Shown here in pieces: positions 1-7,769 of a DNA stretch of 64,000 bases; the stretch's first letter is position 1; each line of letters begins with the position of its first letter. This DNA is from Paulinella micropora. Lineage: Eukaryota > Cercozoa > Imbricatea > Euglyphida. Where the stretch lies: the NCBI GenBank assembly GCA_009731375.1, contig BJOX01000053.1, positions 744,766-808,765 of the forward strand, written 5' to 3'. The position numbers and the translations under genes were made by a program. The notes below the pieces were generated by a model. The model saw only the letters and a list, made by a program, of their open reading frames with translations, had not been told where the DNA came from and made no database searches.

Positions 1-1050
1 AATGAAGACGAGCGGATTGATATCGTTGAGGGATATAAGAAAGATGTCAAAGCCAAAAATGAACAAAAAATACAAATTGATGTCCGTGATGTAATGGCTA
101 AAATGAATGATATGATATTAAGTAATGACCCTTATCTTAAACTGCTTGCTTTGATGATAGCAATTGGAGCAAGGCCTGTGGAAATATTTGACAAAAACAC
201 GTATGAATTAATACCAGATAAACCGAGTTGGTTGCGAGTGAATAACCTAGCAAAGAAGAGAGAAGGACAAAAAAAGAATTGGACTGAGAGGCCTGTTGTC
301 CTTTTTACTCCCCAGTTTGTAATAGAACAAGTAAATTCAATACGAAACCATTTCAAAAAGAAAAAAGCAGTTATTATTAACAGCGAAGGGGTGCTTGATA
401 AGCAAAAGAACAATAAACTAAACAAAAGAATTATTAAAATCTTCCCTTGGCTATCAGAATACACACAGAAAAGCAGTATGTTGCGAAAACTATATGCTAG
501 TTTGTCGTATAGTAATTTCGCCAATCCGAAATTAGAGAATTTTAATACGTGGGTAAGCAACGTATTGGGACACGGCGATATGCTCACTAGTTTTAGTTAT
601 AGTTGGGTTAATGTGGCCGACCCTGAAGAAATTAATGCAGAAGGAATTAAAACAGAATTAGAGGAGTTGAGACGCAAAATAGATTTATATTTGAATTTAA
701 ATAATACTAATGAAATTAAAAGCGAAAACGGAGACGAAGAATGTAGTTATATACCATTAGGTAAAAGCGCTAGTAGAGAGGATAAATATAAATTGCTTGA
801 GCAGATTTACAATGATAACCCGAATATTACAAATACTAAACTAAGAAAGATAAGCGGGATTGGAGCCGTTATTGTCAATACGTTTATTAAAGAGAAGAGG
901 GGCGAAGCGACAAAGAACGAAGCGAAAAAAGAAGAGGAATCAAAAGCACCATTAAGAAGAAGCACGAGAAAAAAAAAAGAAAGTCAATACTTAACAACGA
1001 CTAAAGGCGGGTCTCCATATTTTGCTCTAAGATTAGACTCTCTTCTATAG
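1..1050 (+). CDS. Tyrosine recombinase / telomere-resolvase-like integrase, 5' partial
   Basis: The frame is open from base 1, so the N-terminus is missing; 349 residues are visible. The catalytic core fits the tyrosine recombinase fold. An Arg occurs in the helix motif IAIGARPVEIF (near residue 58), a second Arg in MLRKLYASL, then VLGH followed ten residues later by the candidate nucleophile Tyr in SFSYSWV. The LRK-YA...LGH...Y spacing resembles protelomerases (telomere resolvases) at least as much as phage integrases; this is inference from motif memory. After the core comes a short helix-turn-helix-like stretch (TNTKLRKISGIGAVIVNTF) and a Lys/Arg-rich tail. Its probable role is insertion or excision of the element, or resolution of its ends. 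It ends with TAG and overlaps the convergent small gene by 67 bp. Confidence 0.75.
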   Translation, partial: NEDERIDIVEGYKKDVKAKNEQKIQIDVRDVMAKMNDMILSNDPYLKLLALMIAIGARPVEIFDKNTYELIPDKPSWLRVNNLAKKREGQKKNWTERPVVLFTPQFVIEQVNSIRNHFKKKKAVIINSEGVLDKQKNNKLNKRIIKIFPWLSEYTQKSSMLRKLYASLSYSNFANPKLENFNTWVSNVLGHGDMLTSFSYSWVNVADPEEINAEGIKTELEELRRKIDLYLNLNNTNEIKSENGDEECSYIPLGKSASREDKYKLLEQIYNDNPNITNTKLRKISGIGAVIVNTFIKEKRGEATKNEAKKEEESKAPLRRSTRKKKESQYLTTTKGGSPYFALRLDSLL

Positions 1051-1259
1051 CAATTAATGGAACAAATCGTGAAAAACTGAACACCATCTACATTATCAAT
1101 ATCAACTGCTATAATAGGAGGGTGCGACTGGAATGTGCCAGACAAGCCACATATATTACAAAATTCTTTTTTATAATCCTGCTGGTGCATCTCTGAATAA
1201 ACAAATGTCCTTATGTGTCCAACTATATCGCTCGGCAATTCGCGTATCATTCTTGACAT
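984..1259 (-). CDS. Small protein with Cys pairs and F-box-like N-terminus
   Basis: 91 residues. The N-terminus, RELPSDIVGHIRTFV, resembles the LP-D-hydrophobic pattern of F-box-like motifs in viral and host proteins. The middle has a CNIC pair and later CSINC, a plausible zinc site. It is convergent with and overlaps the recombinase 3' end. It is divergent from the adhesin gene, sharing a 29-bp AT-rich spacer. I do not recognise a specific family; the function is unknown. The start at 1259 is directly preceded by the AT-rich box used by many genes here, which supports it being real. Confidence 0.5.
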   Translation of the reverse strand: MSRMIRELPSDIVGHIRTFVYSEMHQQDYKKEFCNICGLSGTFQSHPPIIAVDIDNVDGVQFFTICSINCYRRESNLRAKYGDPPLVVVKY

Positions 1260-1288
1260 GTTTTATATTACATATTATATAACAAAAA
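1260..1288. promoter_or_regulatory. Bidirectional AT-rich promoter candidate
   Basis: This 29-bp spacer between two divergent start codons contains ATATTACATATTATATAA. Similar TTATATAA/TATTATA boxes lie immediately before starts at 4335, 6108, 6787, 10780, 11012, 15469, 16824 and 20307, on both strands. The recurrence right next to start codons suggests a shared viral promoter with very short leaders. That is inference; AT-rich intergenic sequence alone could mimic it. Confidence 0.45.
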
Positions 1289-2521
1289 ATGAATTTGTGT
1301 GGGCAAAGCACGAATACGCCATCGTCATCAACTACATCGTCATCTTCTTCTTTATCTATTGATAGCATAAAAGACTCATTACCAACAACTGCCTTCGGAG
1401 AGTTGCGAACGGCTACTTTGTCGCCAGTATTACAAAGTGTATTCACATATGGTATTAATACGCGATTCTTTGACAAAACAGAAACCAACGGCGGGGTGGT
1501 ATCAACTGCTAATTCAATGGCGGTTTTGACTACATCGGCCTCGGGTAATTCAACCGCGCAGATTACGACTATTGAGCGAGCCAAATATAGAAGTGGTATG
1601 GGTTTAGTTGCTAGATTCTCCACATTGTTTCCGTCATCTACCACCGCGACTACTTTCAATTGCGATATCGGCATAGGCACACCAGCAGACAATTTATGTT
1701 TCAGACAATCAAACTCTGGAATGTCAGTTGTAAGAACGGCGGGGAGTGTTGAAAATGTGGTTAGTCAATATGCGTGGAATGTTGATAAATGTGATAATAC
1801 GGGAAACTTCCTCACGATTGATTTTACTAAATTGAATGTGTTTGAAATAGTCGTCCAATATCTGGGTAGCGGTCAAATTACATTCAAAATTGAAAACCCG
1901 CGCACTGGACGAATGGAAGTAATTCATGCGATTAAATACGCGAGCACTGCTACTACTCCATCATTGGATCAGGCGGCGTTTGCTATTTATGCGAAAGCGT
2001 ATTCATCAACCCTTCAATCCGTTGTAATGAAAACGGCGAGCATGTTTTTGGCGGTTGAAGGGAATATTGATAGGACTATTGCTATAACTAACTAGTATGA
2101 TTCGGTTAAAACTATAGGAGCAACCGAGAATGCCATATTTACTATTAGAAACCGCGCCACATTCAACAGCAAAACGAATTATAAAATAATATACTTTGAG
2201 AATTTGTGTATCAGCAATTCTGATACTAAAACGTGTATCGCGAGAATTATTCTTAATACCGCATTAGGAGGAACACCTTCTTACTCTAATTACGATACCG
2301 CCACATTATTGGCCGAGGTAGATACGGCGGGGACAACAAGAACGGGTGGAAGCGTGATATTTACTTATGTATTGTCTGCTGGCTCATCCATATATATTGA
2401 TTTGTCTCAATATAATATCAAGATAGGGTCAGGTAAGACATTTACTATATCCGCACAAAATACGAGCGGTGGAACGGCGAGCATTTACGCTTCATTGAAC
2501 TGGATTGAAGACCAAATTTAA
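1289..2521 (+). pseudogene. Phage-like adhesin/structural protein with in-frame TAG
   Basis: Residues 1-268 run from 1289 to a TAG at 2093-2095. The same frame then stays open for another 141 codons to TAA at 2519-2521. Both halves read like one protein. A Ser/Thr-rich N-terminus leads to TAFGELRTATLSPVLQSVF, then a beta-rich body with GQITFKIENPRTGRMEVIH, and after the TAG a second beta domain ending SLNWIEDQI. I recall this combination from a family of phage and environmental-virus structural proteins, probably receptor binding; that assignment is inference. The TAG is either a nonsense mutation, a sequencing error or a read-through site. The base after it (U) and the following UAU GAU do not match the known strong read-through context. 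Confidence 0.6.
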
Positions 2522-2604
2522 ACAAACAAAAAAGAAGGGTTTATTTATGGCAAAATATTATATCATAGAATATTGTATTTGCGCATCAACTTTCTTTTGT
2601 ATCT

Positions 2605-2829
2605 CTATTGACAATTTTTTATGTATTCAAACCCCCTGTCCTTGATTAACTTTTCTGTTATACGTGCGTGATTTCTCTTCAAATATATGTAAAACTGGTC
2701 AATATTAACACCACAGGGGATTTGTTCTTTATGTTGTCGTCGTCGCCGTGAGTTAATACTTTTGATTAAAGTGAATAGTATATCTAAATTTTGTATGTAG
2801 GTCATTATATTTAGGTATTTATATTCCAA
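2605..2829 (-). CDS. Small hypothetical protein
   Basis: 74 residues, Lys/Arg/Ile-rich, with a basic SRRRRQHK stretch. Its start codon overlaps the last codons of the GIY-YIG gene by 11 bp, as in a polycistronic arrangement. No recognised domain. The overlap and the lack of any alternative ORF in this stretch are the only support. Confidence 0.35.
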   Translation of the reverse strand: MEYKYLNIMTYIQNLDILFTLIKSINSRRRRQHKEQIPCGVNIDQFYIYLKRNHARITEKLIKDRGFEYIKNCQ

Positions 2830-3457
2830 ATGTGGCTAAACCAATTGGATTTCTTTTATAATAATTTATTAAAGCATTTTTTCTTAATGTGTCTTTGTTG
2901 GTTTCACGATATTGAGCAATTCTATCTTTATTCTTTTGATAATGTTCGTTTCTTTGTTGCTTTATTCTATCTTTATTTGCTTCACGATATTGTTTTATCT
3001 TGTCTTTATTGTCCTTATAATATTGTTTTATCTTGTTTTTATTTTCTTCTCTGTATTCTTTCATTTTTTGCGTTATTTCGTTTTTGTGTTCTAATTGGTA
3101 TTGTTTCTTTCTTTGAGTCACATATTCTTTATTTTCTTCACACCATTCTTTGCTGGTTCTACCTGCTATTTTTTTGTTGGCGCAATTTTCTGTAGATCTA
3201 ATTACTTCGCCCTCTCGTTTAAGTAATTGCATTTTATTGTCGCACGGATATTCTTCAATCAATTCAACATACGCATCATCATATTTAACTATTTCATAAG
3301 AAGATACATAACAATATTTTCCATTCATCCAACTTTTGTAATCTTTTTTGTGTGAAAATAATCGCTTATACAATGGTTGAGTAGTTGAACCGATATAGAC
3401 TTGATCGGTTTGGTGAGACCTGAGGCTATATATTTTGCCTTGCTTGTAGTCTGGCAT
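2819..3457 (-). CDS. GIY-YIG endonuclease with long Lys/Glu helix
   Basis: 212 residues. The N-terminal GIY-YIG nuclease domain (about residues 5-95) shows GKIYSL for GIY and VYIGSTTQ for YIG, then KRLFSHKKDY with the usual Arg and His. The distal Glu is probably in the KREGEVI or YVELIEEY region. The C-terminal half is a repetitive Lys/Asn/Glu/Tyr-rich helix of about 11-12-residue units (variants of KIKQYYKDNKD) and is probably a DNA-binding or coiled extension. Such stand-alone GIY-YIG genes are frequent in large DNA viruses and PLVs. They may act as homing or competitor-excluding nucleases, or in replication. It shares domain type but not close sequence with the second copy at 19483. Confidence 0.85.
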   Translation of the reverse strand: MPDYKQGKIYSLRSHQTDQVYIGSTTQPLYKRLFSHKKDYKSWMNGKYCYVSSYEIVKYDDAYVELIEEYPCDNKMQLLKREGEVIRSTENCANKKIAGRTSKEWCEENKEYVTQRKKQYQLEHKNEITQKMKEYREENKNKIKQYYKDNKDKIKQYREANKDRIKQQRNEHYQKNKDRIAQYRETNKDTLRKNALINYYKRNPIGLATFGI

Positions 3458-3537
3458 TATCGTTTTTTATCTTTACATATATGTTATCATACCTTTAAGA
3501 TATAATTAAAAAATAAATGTGTTTGTTGCTTGTTTTA

Positions 3538-4335
3538 TTACGCATGATACGCCTTTAAGAGAATACTAACTTCAAAATTGACAGGACATTCAAGCACTTC
3601 ACCGCCCGCATTTCTAATGACGATGTCAATGGATCGTAAGGATTTGGTACTATTAAACGGGACGTAATCTGCGATGTCGTTTGATGATTCAAAGTAGCAC
3701 TGGACTCCATACGGCTTATCTAAATTACATTTACCGACCACGGAGAAATTACCATTTGCTTCAACTAAACCAGACTGATTTAAAGCACGGCTATGGACAT
3801 AAACGGCCGTTTCACCGATTAGATTGACTATAGATTGCATGGTGCTACTCGCCGCCGCCGAGATATCGGCAGTTAGTCCTATCTTATCGCTAATCGTGCT
3901 GTTATCGTAATCAAAAGCATATGTATCACCAGTGAAAGCAAAATTCAATTTATTAACGGAGTTCAAAGTTATAACTACGGAGTTAGGGGTAATTGCTGAA
4001 TTAATCGCAGTTTGAAGAGCGGTAATAAATGTATCAATGGTGTATTGATTTGCTGTTACGATTGCCGTTTTTGTAGCCGATCCAGTTGTTTTAATCAATG
4101 TGAGAGTGTTGGCATAACTCGGTATGTTTGGGAAAACATTTGGGATAGAGATACTTTTAACGACATAAGCACTGATTATATCAATATTACGACCAGTTGC
4201 TGGTAAATCAACGACGAAACGGCCATTGTGAGTAGAAGCGGATTTGGATTCTGTTTTATCGCTTGAGGAGACACGAAGGAGGAAATTTTTTTTTGTTCGC
4301 TTTTCGTCTTCAAGATTGGAGATAGTAAAAGACAT
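3538..4335 (-). CDS. Penton-like minor capsid protein
   Basis: 265 residues. After a short basic N-terminus, a beta-rich single-domain protein shows the pattern seen in virophage and PLV minor capsid (penton) proteins. Elements are RFVVDLPATGRNIDIISAYV near the N-terminus, VFPNIPSYANTL, QYTIDTFITALQTAIN (a helix seen in many penton homologues), and a C-terminal strand LECPVNFEVSILLKAY. It sits directly downstream of the major capsid gene in the same orientation, the usual PLV order. An AT-rich box (TATATTATAAAT) precedes the start. The assignment rests on pattern and position, not an alignment. Confidence 0.7.
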   Translation of the reverse strand: MSFTISNLEDEKRTKKNFLLRVSSSDKTESKSASTHNGRFVVDLPATGRNIDIISAYVVKSISIPNVFPNIPSYANTLTLIKTTGSATKTAIVTANQYTIDTFITALQTAINSAITPNSVVITLNSVNKLNFAFTGDTYAFDYDNSTISDKIGLTADISAAASSTMQSIVNLIGETAVYVHSRALNQSGLVEANGNFSVVGKCNLDKPYGVQCYFESSNDIADYVPFNSTKSLRSIDIVIRNAGGEVLECPVNFEVSILLKAYHA

Positions 4336-4377
4336 TGCTATATTATAAATGATATATTATTCTAATTTTTAATTTTT

Positions 4378-5635
4378 TTATTGTTTTACGACACAGCGAG
4401 ACGGGTAGATAGACGCCACTTTGACGTATTTCAACCAAGCAGTGATGGCACGATCTGCGTTATAATCAGAAGCATACCGAATAGTAACTTCGGCAGTTCG
4501 TGAGTTATTGACCGCAAGACCAGATGCTCCAATGTGGGGCGATTGATTGAGTGTCTGGATAATGGTGGCAAAACCACCATTTGTAGCAGTAGTGGAAACT
4601 CCCGTAGCAGAATAATACTTACGAAAGTTTTCAAGAGAAACAGATGAAGACATGTAAGCATCACGAATGCCCATAGTCGCTTGGAGATTGTTAGCATACA
4701 ACTCNNNNNNNNNNNNNNNNNNNNNNNNNNNNNNNNNNNNNNNNNNNNNNNNNNNNNNNNNNNNNNNNNNNNNNNNNNNNNNNNNNNNNNNNNNNNNNNN
4801 NNNNNNNNNNNNNNNNNNNNNNNNNNNNNNNNNNNNNNNNNNNNNNNNNNNNNNNNNNNNNNNNNNNNNNNNNNNNNNNNNNNNNNNNNNNNNNNNNNNN
4901 NNNNNNNNNNNNNNNNNNNNNNNNNNNNNNNNNNNNNNNNNNNNNNNNNNNNNNNNNNNNNNNNNNNNNNNNNNNNNNNNNNNNNNNNNNNNNNNNNNNN
5001 NNNNNNNNNNNNNNNNNNNNNNNNNNNNNNNNNNNNNNNNNNNNNNNNNNNNNNNNNNNNNNNNNNNNNNNNNNNNNNNNNNNNNNNNNNNNNNNNNNNN
5101 NNNNNNNNNNNNNNNNNNNNNNNNNNNNNNNNNNNNNNNNNNNNNNNNNNNNNNNNNNNNNNNNNNNNNNNNNNNNNNNNNNNNNNNNNNNNNNNNNNNN
5201 NNNNNNNNNNNNNNNNNNNNNNNNNNNNNNNNNNNNNNNNNNNNNNNNNNNNNNNNNNNNNNNNNNNNNNNNNNNNNNNNNNNNNNNNNNNNNNNNNNNN
5301 NNNNNNNNNNNNNNNNNNNNNNNAAAAATAGCAGTTGCTGGAGTGTTCTGGAAACCAATAGCACAAGCAACATTATCTTTTCCATCAGTGGCTACCAATC
5401 CATCTGCTTTAATGTCAAACGACAAATAACAATTCTTTCCATAGACAAAATCAGTGCTCGCCTGTAGTGTAAAAATCATTTCAGTCCCCGACGCACTAGT
5501 ATAAGTCTGCTGGTCGGCGAAGTTCTTCTTAAAGATACTTCCCTGTTCAGTGAGTGCTAGATTTGCTGGCAACTCATACCTGAGGTTGTTGAGGGTCATC
5601 AACTCCTCAGTATTTTTAGAATCCTTTCCTTCCAT
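4378..5635 (-). CDS. Major capsid protein (double jelly roll), interrupted by assembly gap
   Basis: The N-terminal 104 residues (from 5635) and C-terminal 109 residues are present. The middle is a run of 619 N (4705-5323). The N-terminal part has SGTEMIFTLQASTDFVYG followed by CYLSFDIKA, typical of the first jelly-roll strands of PLV capsid proteins. The C-terminal part has RDAYMSSSVSLENFRKYY and ends AWLKYVKVASIYPSRCVVKQ. The two parts are in different frames across the gap, so the N-run length is off by one modulo three and is an estimate rather than real. With the stated gap the protein would be about 419 residues, short for this family, so the true gap may be larger. It lies upstream of the penton gene. 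Confidence 0.7.
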
Positions 5636-5709
5636 TTTTGTTGTTGTGGTTGTAGAAATTACACGGCTTATTATACTAATAAAAAATAATAGAAATTAAA
5701 AATAATTAT

Positions 5710-6108
5710 TTATTCGCCTGAAACGGATTGTTTAATAATATCAACTGATTTTTGTATATTGTCAAGTCTCGCATCTTGTGGTGAAGTCAATTGAAACTCT
5801 CTTGCCTCAGCATTTTGAACCGCTTTCTTCAAATAAGCCAAACTGCTAACAGCAGTGTCCAAAGCAACAACATCCCCATTTTCTTTGTTATCAGAAATGT
5901 CTGTTAATGTGTTTTGAATGGTGCTCTTCTCATGCGGGACAAGGTCGCCAAATTCGGTTAGTGGTTGATTAACTAATGGAGCACCATGTCTACTCCACAA
6001 TTGAAACTGGTTTAGTTGAAATCCATCACTCGCGGGTCGGTTTGCTTCGTTGAGTTTGTTGATAAAGCCAATCGGCAAATGAGTTGAAGCACTCGTATTT
6101 TTAATCAT
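5710..6108 (-). CDS. Hypothetical virion-associated protein
   Basis: 132 residues with no recognised domain. The C-terminal half is predicted helical (SSLAYLKKAVQNAEAREF, then DARLDNIQKSVDIIKQSV) and could form a coiled coil. It lies upstream of the capsid gene in the same orientation, preceded by a TATAATATAAG-type box (6109-6120). Its location within the structural block suggests a virion or assembly role, by context only. Confidence 0.55.
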   Translation of the reverse strand: MIKNTSASTHLPIGFINKLNEANRPASDGFQLNQFQLWSRHGAPLVNQPLTEFGDLVPHEKSTIQNTLTDISDNKENGDVVALDTAVSSLAYLKKAVQNAEAREFQLTSPQDARLDNIQKSVDIIKQSVSGE

Positions 6109-6178
6109 CGTATATAATATAAGTTAATTTAATTTGAATCAACTTTAAAATATATAAATATCCGCATAATATATTATT

Positions 6179-6787
6179 TTATTCTCCTCTAATTATTTTT
6201 TTCATAATTTGTAAATTCTTGTGTGTAATTCTCTCCTCTTTTATTTTCATTAAATCAGCCATGGCTTGATTAATAGTGTTATTATCTGATACTTGTGATG
6301 GTTTTTTAGGTTTTTTTATTTTTTCTGGTGGCGGTGTCTCTTTAGAAGCATCTTCTATTGCTTCTATCTTACTTGCTGGTGTTGTAGTAGTTTGTTTTGG
6401 CACAGAAACAGGAGTTGGATTGACGGACTTTGGCAAAGAATGTTCAACCTTAGGTGCTGGAGACATTTCAACTGGTTTCGCATTTGGTTCAGGAGATGAA
6501 TTATTCGCTGATGCTATGTCTGGTGCTTTTCTTTTCAATGCTTCATCTGGCATTTGGTCAGGTTGTCCGCTGGCAATTGGTTCGTTAAGTGTTTTCTTTG
6601 CCCTAGGTGCTTTTGGACGGATTTGACTTTTAATCTTGCCACTCTTGATATCTTCTTCTATTTTTCTAATTGCCACATGTTCGGGTGTTCCCTTACGAAT
6701 TGTTGTGAGTTTGCCTTGTCCATTTTCTTTATACCAAATTGACATTGCTTGATGATAAGGGGTCGCATATAGTTTCTGTGCTGACAT
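6179..6787 (-). CDS. Basic Pro/Lys-rich hypothetical protein
   Basis: 202 residues. The first 60 residues contain YHQAMSIWYKENGQGK and a helix rich in Lys/Ile. The middle is low-complexity Pro/Ala/Ser/Lys (KVEHSLPKSVNPTPVSVPKQ). The C-terminus is a short charged helix. The high positive charge would fit a DNA-condensing core protein, but no homologous family is recognised. An ATATTATATTATTAT box directly precedes the start. Confidence 0.55.
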   Translation of the reverse strand: MSAQKLYATPYHQAMSIWYKENGQGKLTTIRKGTPEHVAIRKIEEDIKSGKIKSQIRPKAPRAKKTLNEPIASGQPDQMPDEALKRKAPDIASANNSSPEPNAKPVEMSPAPKVEHSLPKSVNPTPVSVPKQTTTTPASKIEAIEDASKETPPPEKIKKPKKPSQVSDNNTINQAMADLMKIKEERITHKNLQIMKKIIRGE

Positions 6788-6830
6788 ATTATATTATTAT
6801 GAAACAAAAAAACTTTTTAATTGAATTAGT

Positions 6831-7733
6831 TTATAAATTGGTCATATCTGTGTCCTTGTTTAGTCGTAATATTGTGGAGAAATTCTTTCTAAATTGGGCT
6901 GTTCTATCACTAGCAGTATTGTTAATTGCCAGAAATGAATAAGGTTCTGCCGTAGCATACTTAACCATATTGTAAAATTCTTTTTTTGTTAGAAACGGGC
7001 TCTCATACTCATCTGCCAGTCTGTCAAGTTCGCTCCGCCTCACTCCGTTAAAAATAATCATCCAATGGCAATTAATTCTTACTCGTCGCGGAAGTTGTGT
7101 ATAACTCTGAGTTGCTACCCAGACTGACACTTTAGCATGTGTTGAAGCGAAAAACAACTCGGTAAGCACTTCTGATTTGAGAAAAGTTTTACTTTGTGCG
7201 ATGTCATCCAATAACAATAATGTCTTTGGTGCTTTCTTAAAACCTTTCGTCTTAATCAGTTTTTTTTGTTTAGTTAATATTTCGCGCATTAGTTCTGGGC
7301 GGTCTTCTTTGATTATGTCTTCTTTTTTTAACTTGAGAGTGTCCTCTAAGATTGGGCATGGGCTTAAGCAAAATACGACTATTCTATCATCAAAACCTTT
7401 CAACATGTTCTTTTTGGCGAGTAGATTACAAATCATAACTGATTTACCCCCGCCAGTGCTGGCGCATATAACCATCGTGCCCATCGCTGGCAATATCCCT
7501 TCTTCTTGAATAGGAAGCAGTTTGACACTATCTCGTTGTGTTTTAATCGGTTGTATTTCTAAGTCATTATGAAATTTAGGGGGCTTCTTGTTTTCTATTT
7601 CTGTTATTACTGGCCTGTCAATAGTAAATTCCTCGTGTGCTTTTTCTATGTTGGTTTTCTCCAGATTCTGCTTCAAAAGTGTTTTTCGTGGCAACTTGTT
7701 TGCTGTTAATCCTTTATGTATAGATTTAGGCAT
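6831..7733 (-). CDS. A32/FtsK-HerA-type DNA packaging ATPase
   Basis: 300 residues, the usual length for PLV/virophage packaging ATPases. Walker A is ICASTGGGKSVMICNLL (about residues 86-103). Walker B is KTLLLLDDIAQ (about 165-175), followed by a sensor-like VSVWVATQSYTQLP and an arginine-finger candidate in PRRVR. It would pump the genome into preformed capsids. The gene sits between the structural genes and the PLA2-domain gene. The frame is intact and the start at 7733 is preceded by an AT-rich leader. It is one of the most diagnostic genes for assigning the element. Confidence 0.9.
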   Translation of the reverse strand: MPKSIHKGLTANKLPRKTLLKQNLEKTNIEKAHEEFTIDRPVITEIENKKPPKFHNDLEIQPIKTQRDSVKLLPIQEEGILPAMGTMVICASTGGGKSVMICNLLAKKNMLKGFDDRIVVFCLSPCPILEDTLKLKKEDIIKEDRPELMREILTKQKKLIKTKGFKKAPKTLLLLDDIAQSKTFLKSEVLTELFFASTHAKVSVWVATQSYTQLPRRVRINCHWMIIFNGVRRSELDRLADEYESPFLTKKEFYNMVKYATAEPYSFLAINNTASDRTAQFRKNFSTILRLNKDTDMTNL

Positions 7734-7769
7734 CTAAAGTTGATTTAATTTAAATTAACTTTTCTTATA

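Noticed and set aside
2093-2095. Ciliate-type genetic code (UAA/UAG = Gln) to explain in-frame stops
   Set aside because: Most viral frames end cleanly at TAA or TAG with gene-like spacing, and several host exons do too; isolated mutations or errors explain the cases better.
2830-3195. Hydrophobic plus-strand ORF opposite the first GIY-YIG gene
   Set aside because: Antisense shadow of a Lys/Glu/Tyr-rich coding sequence.
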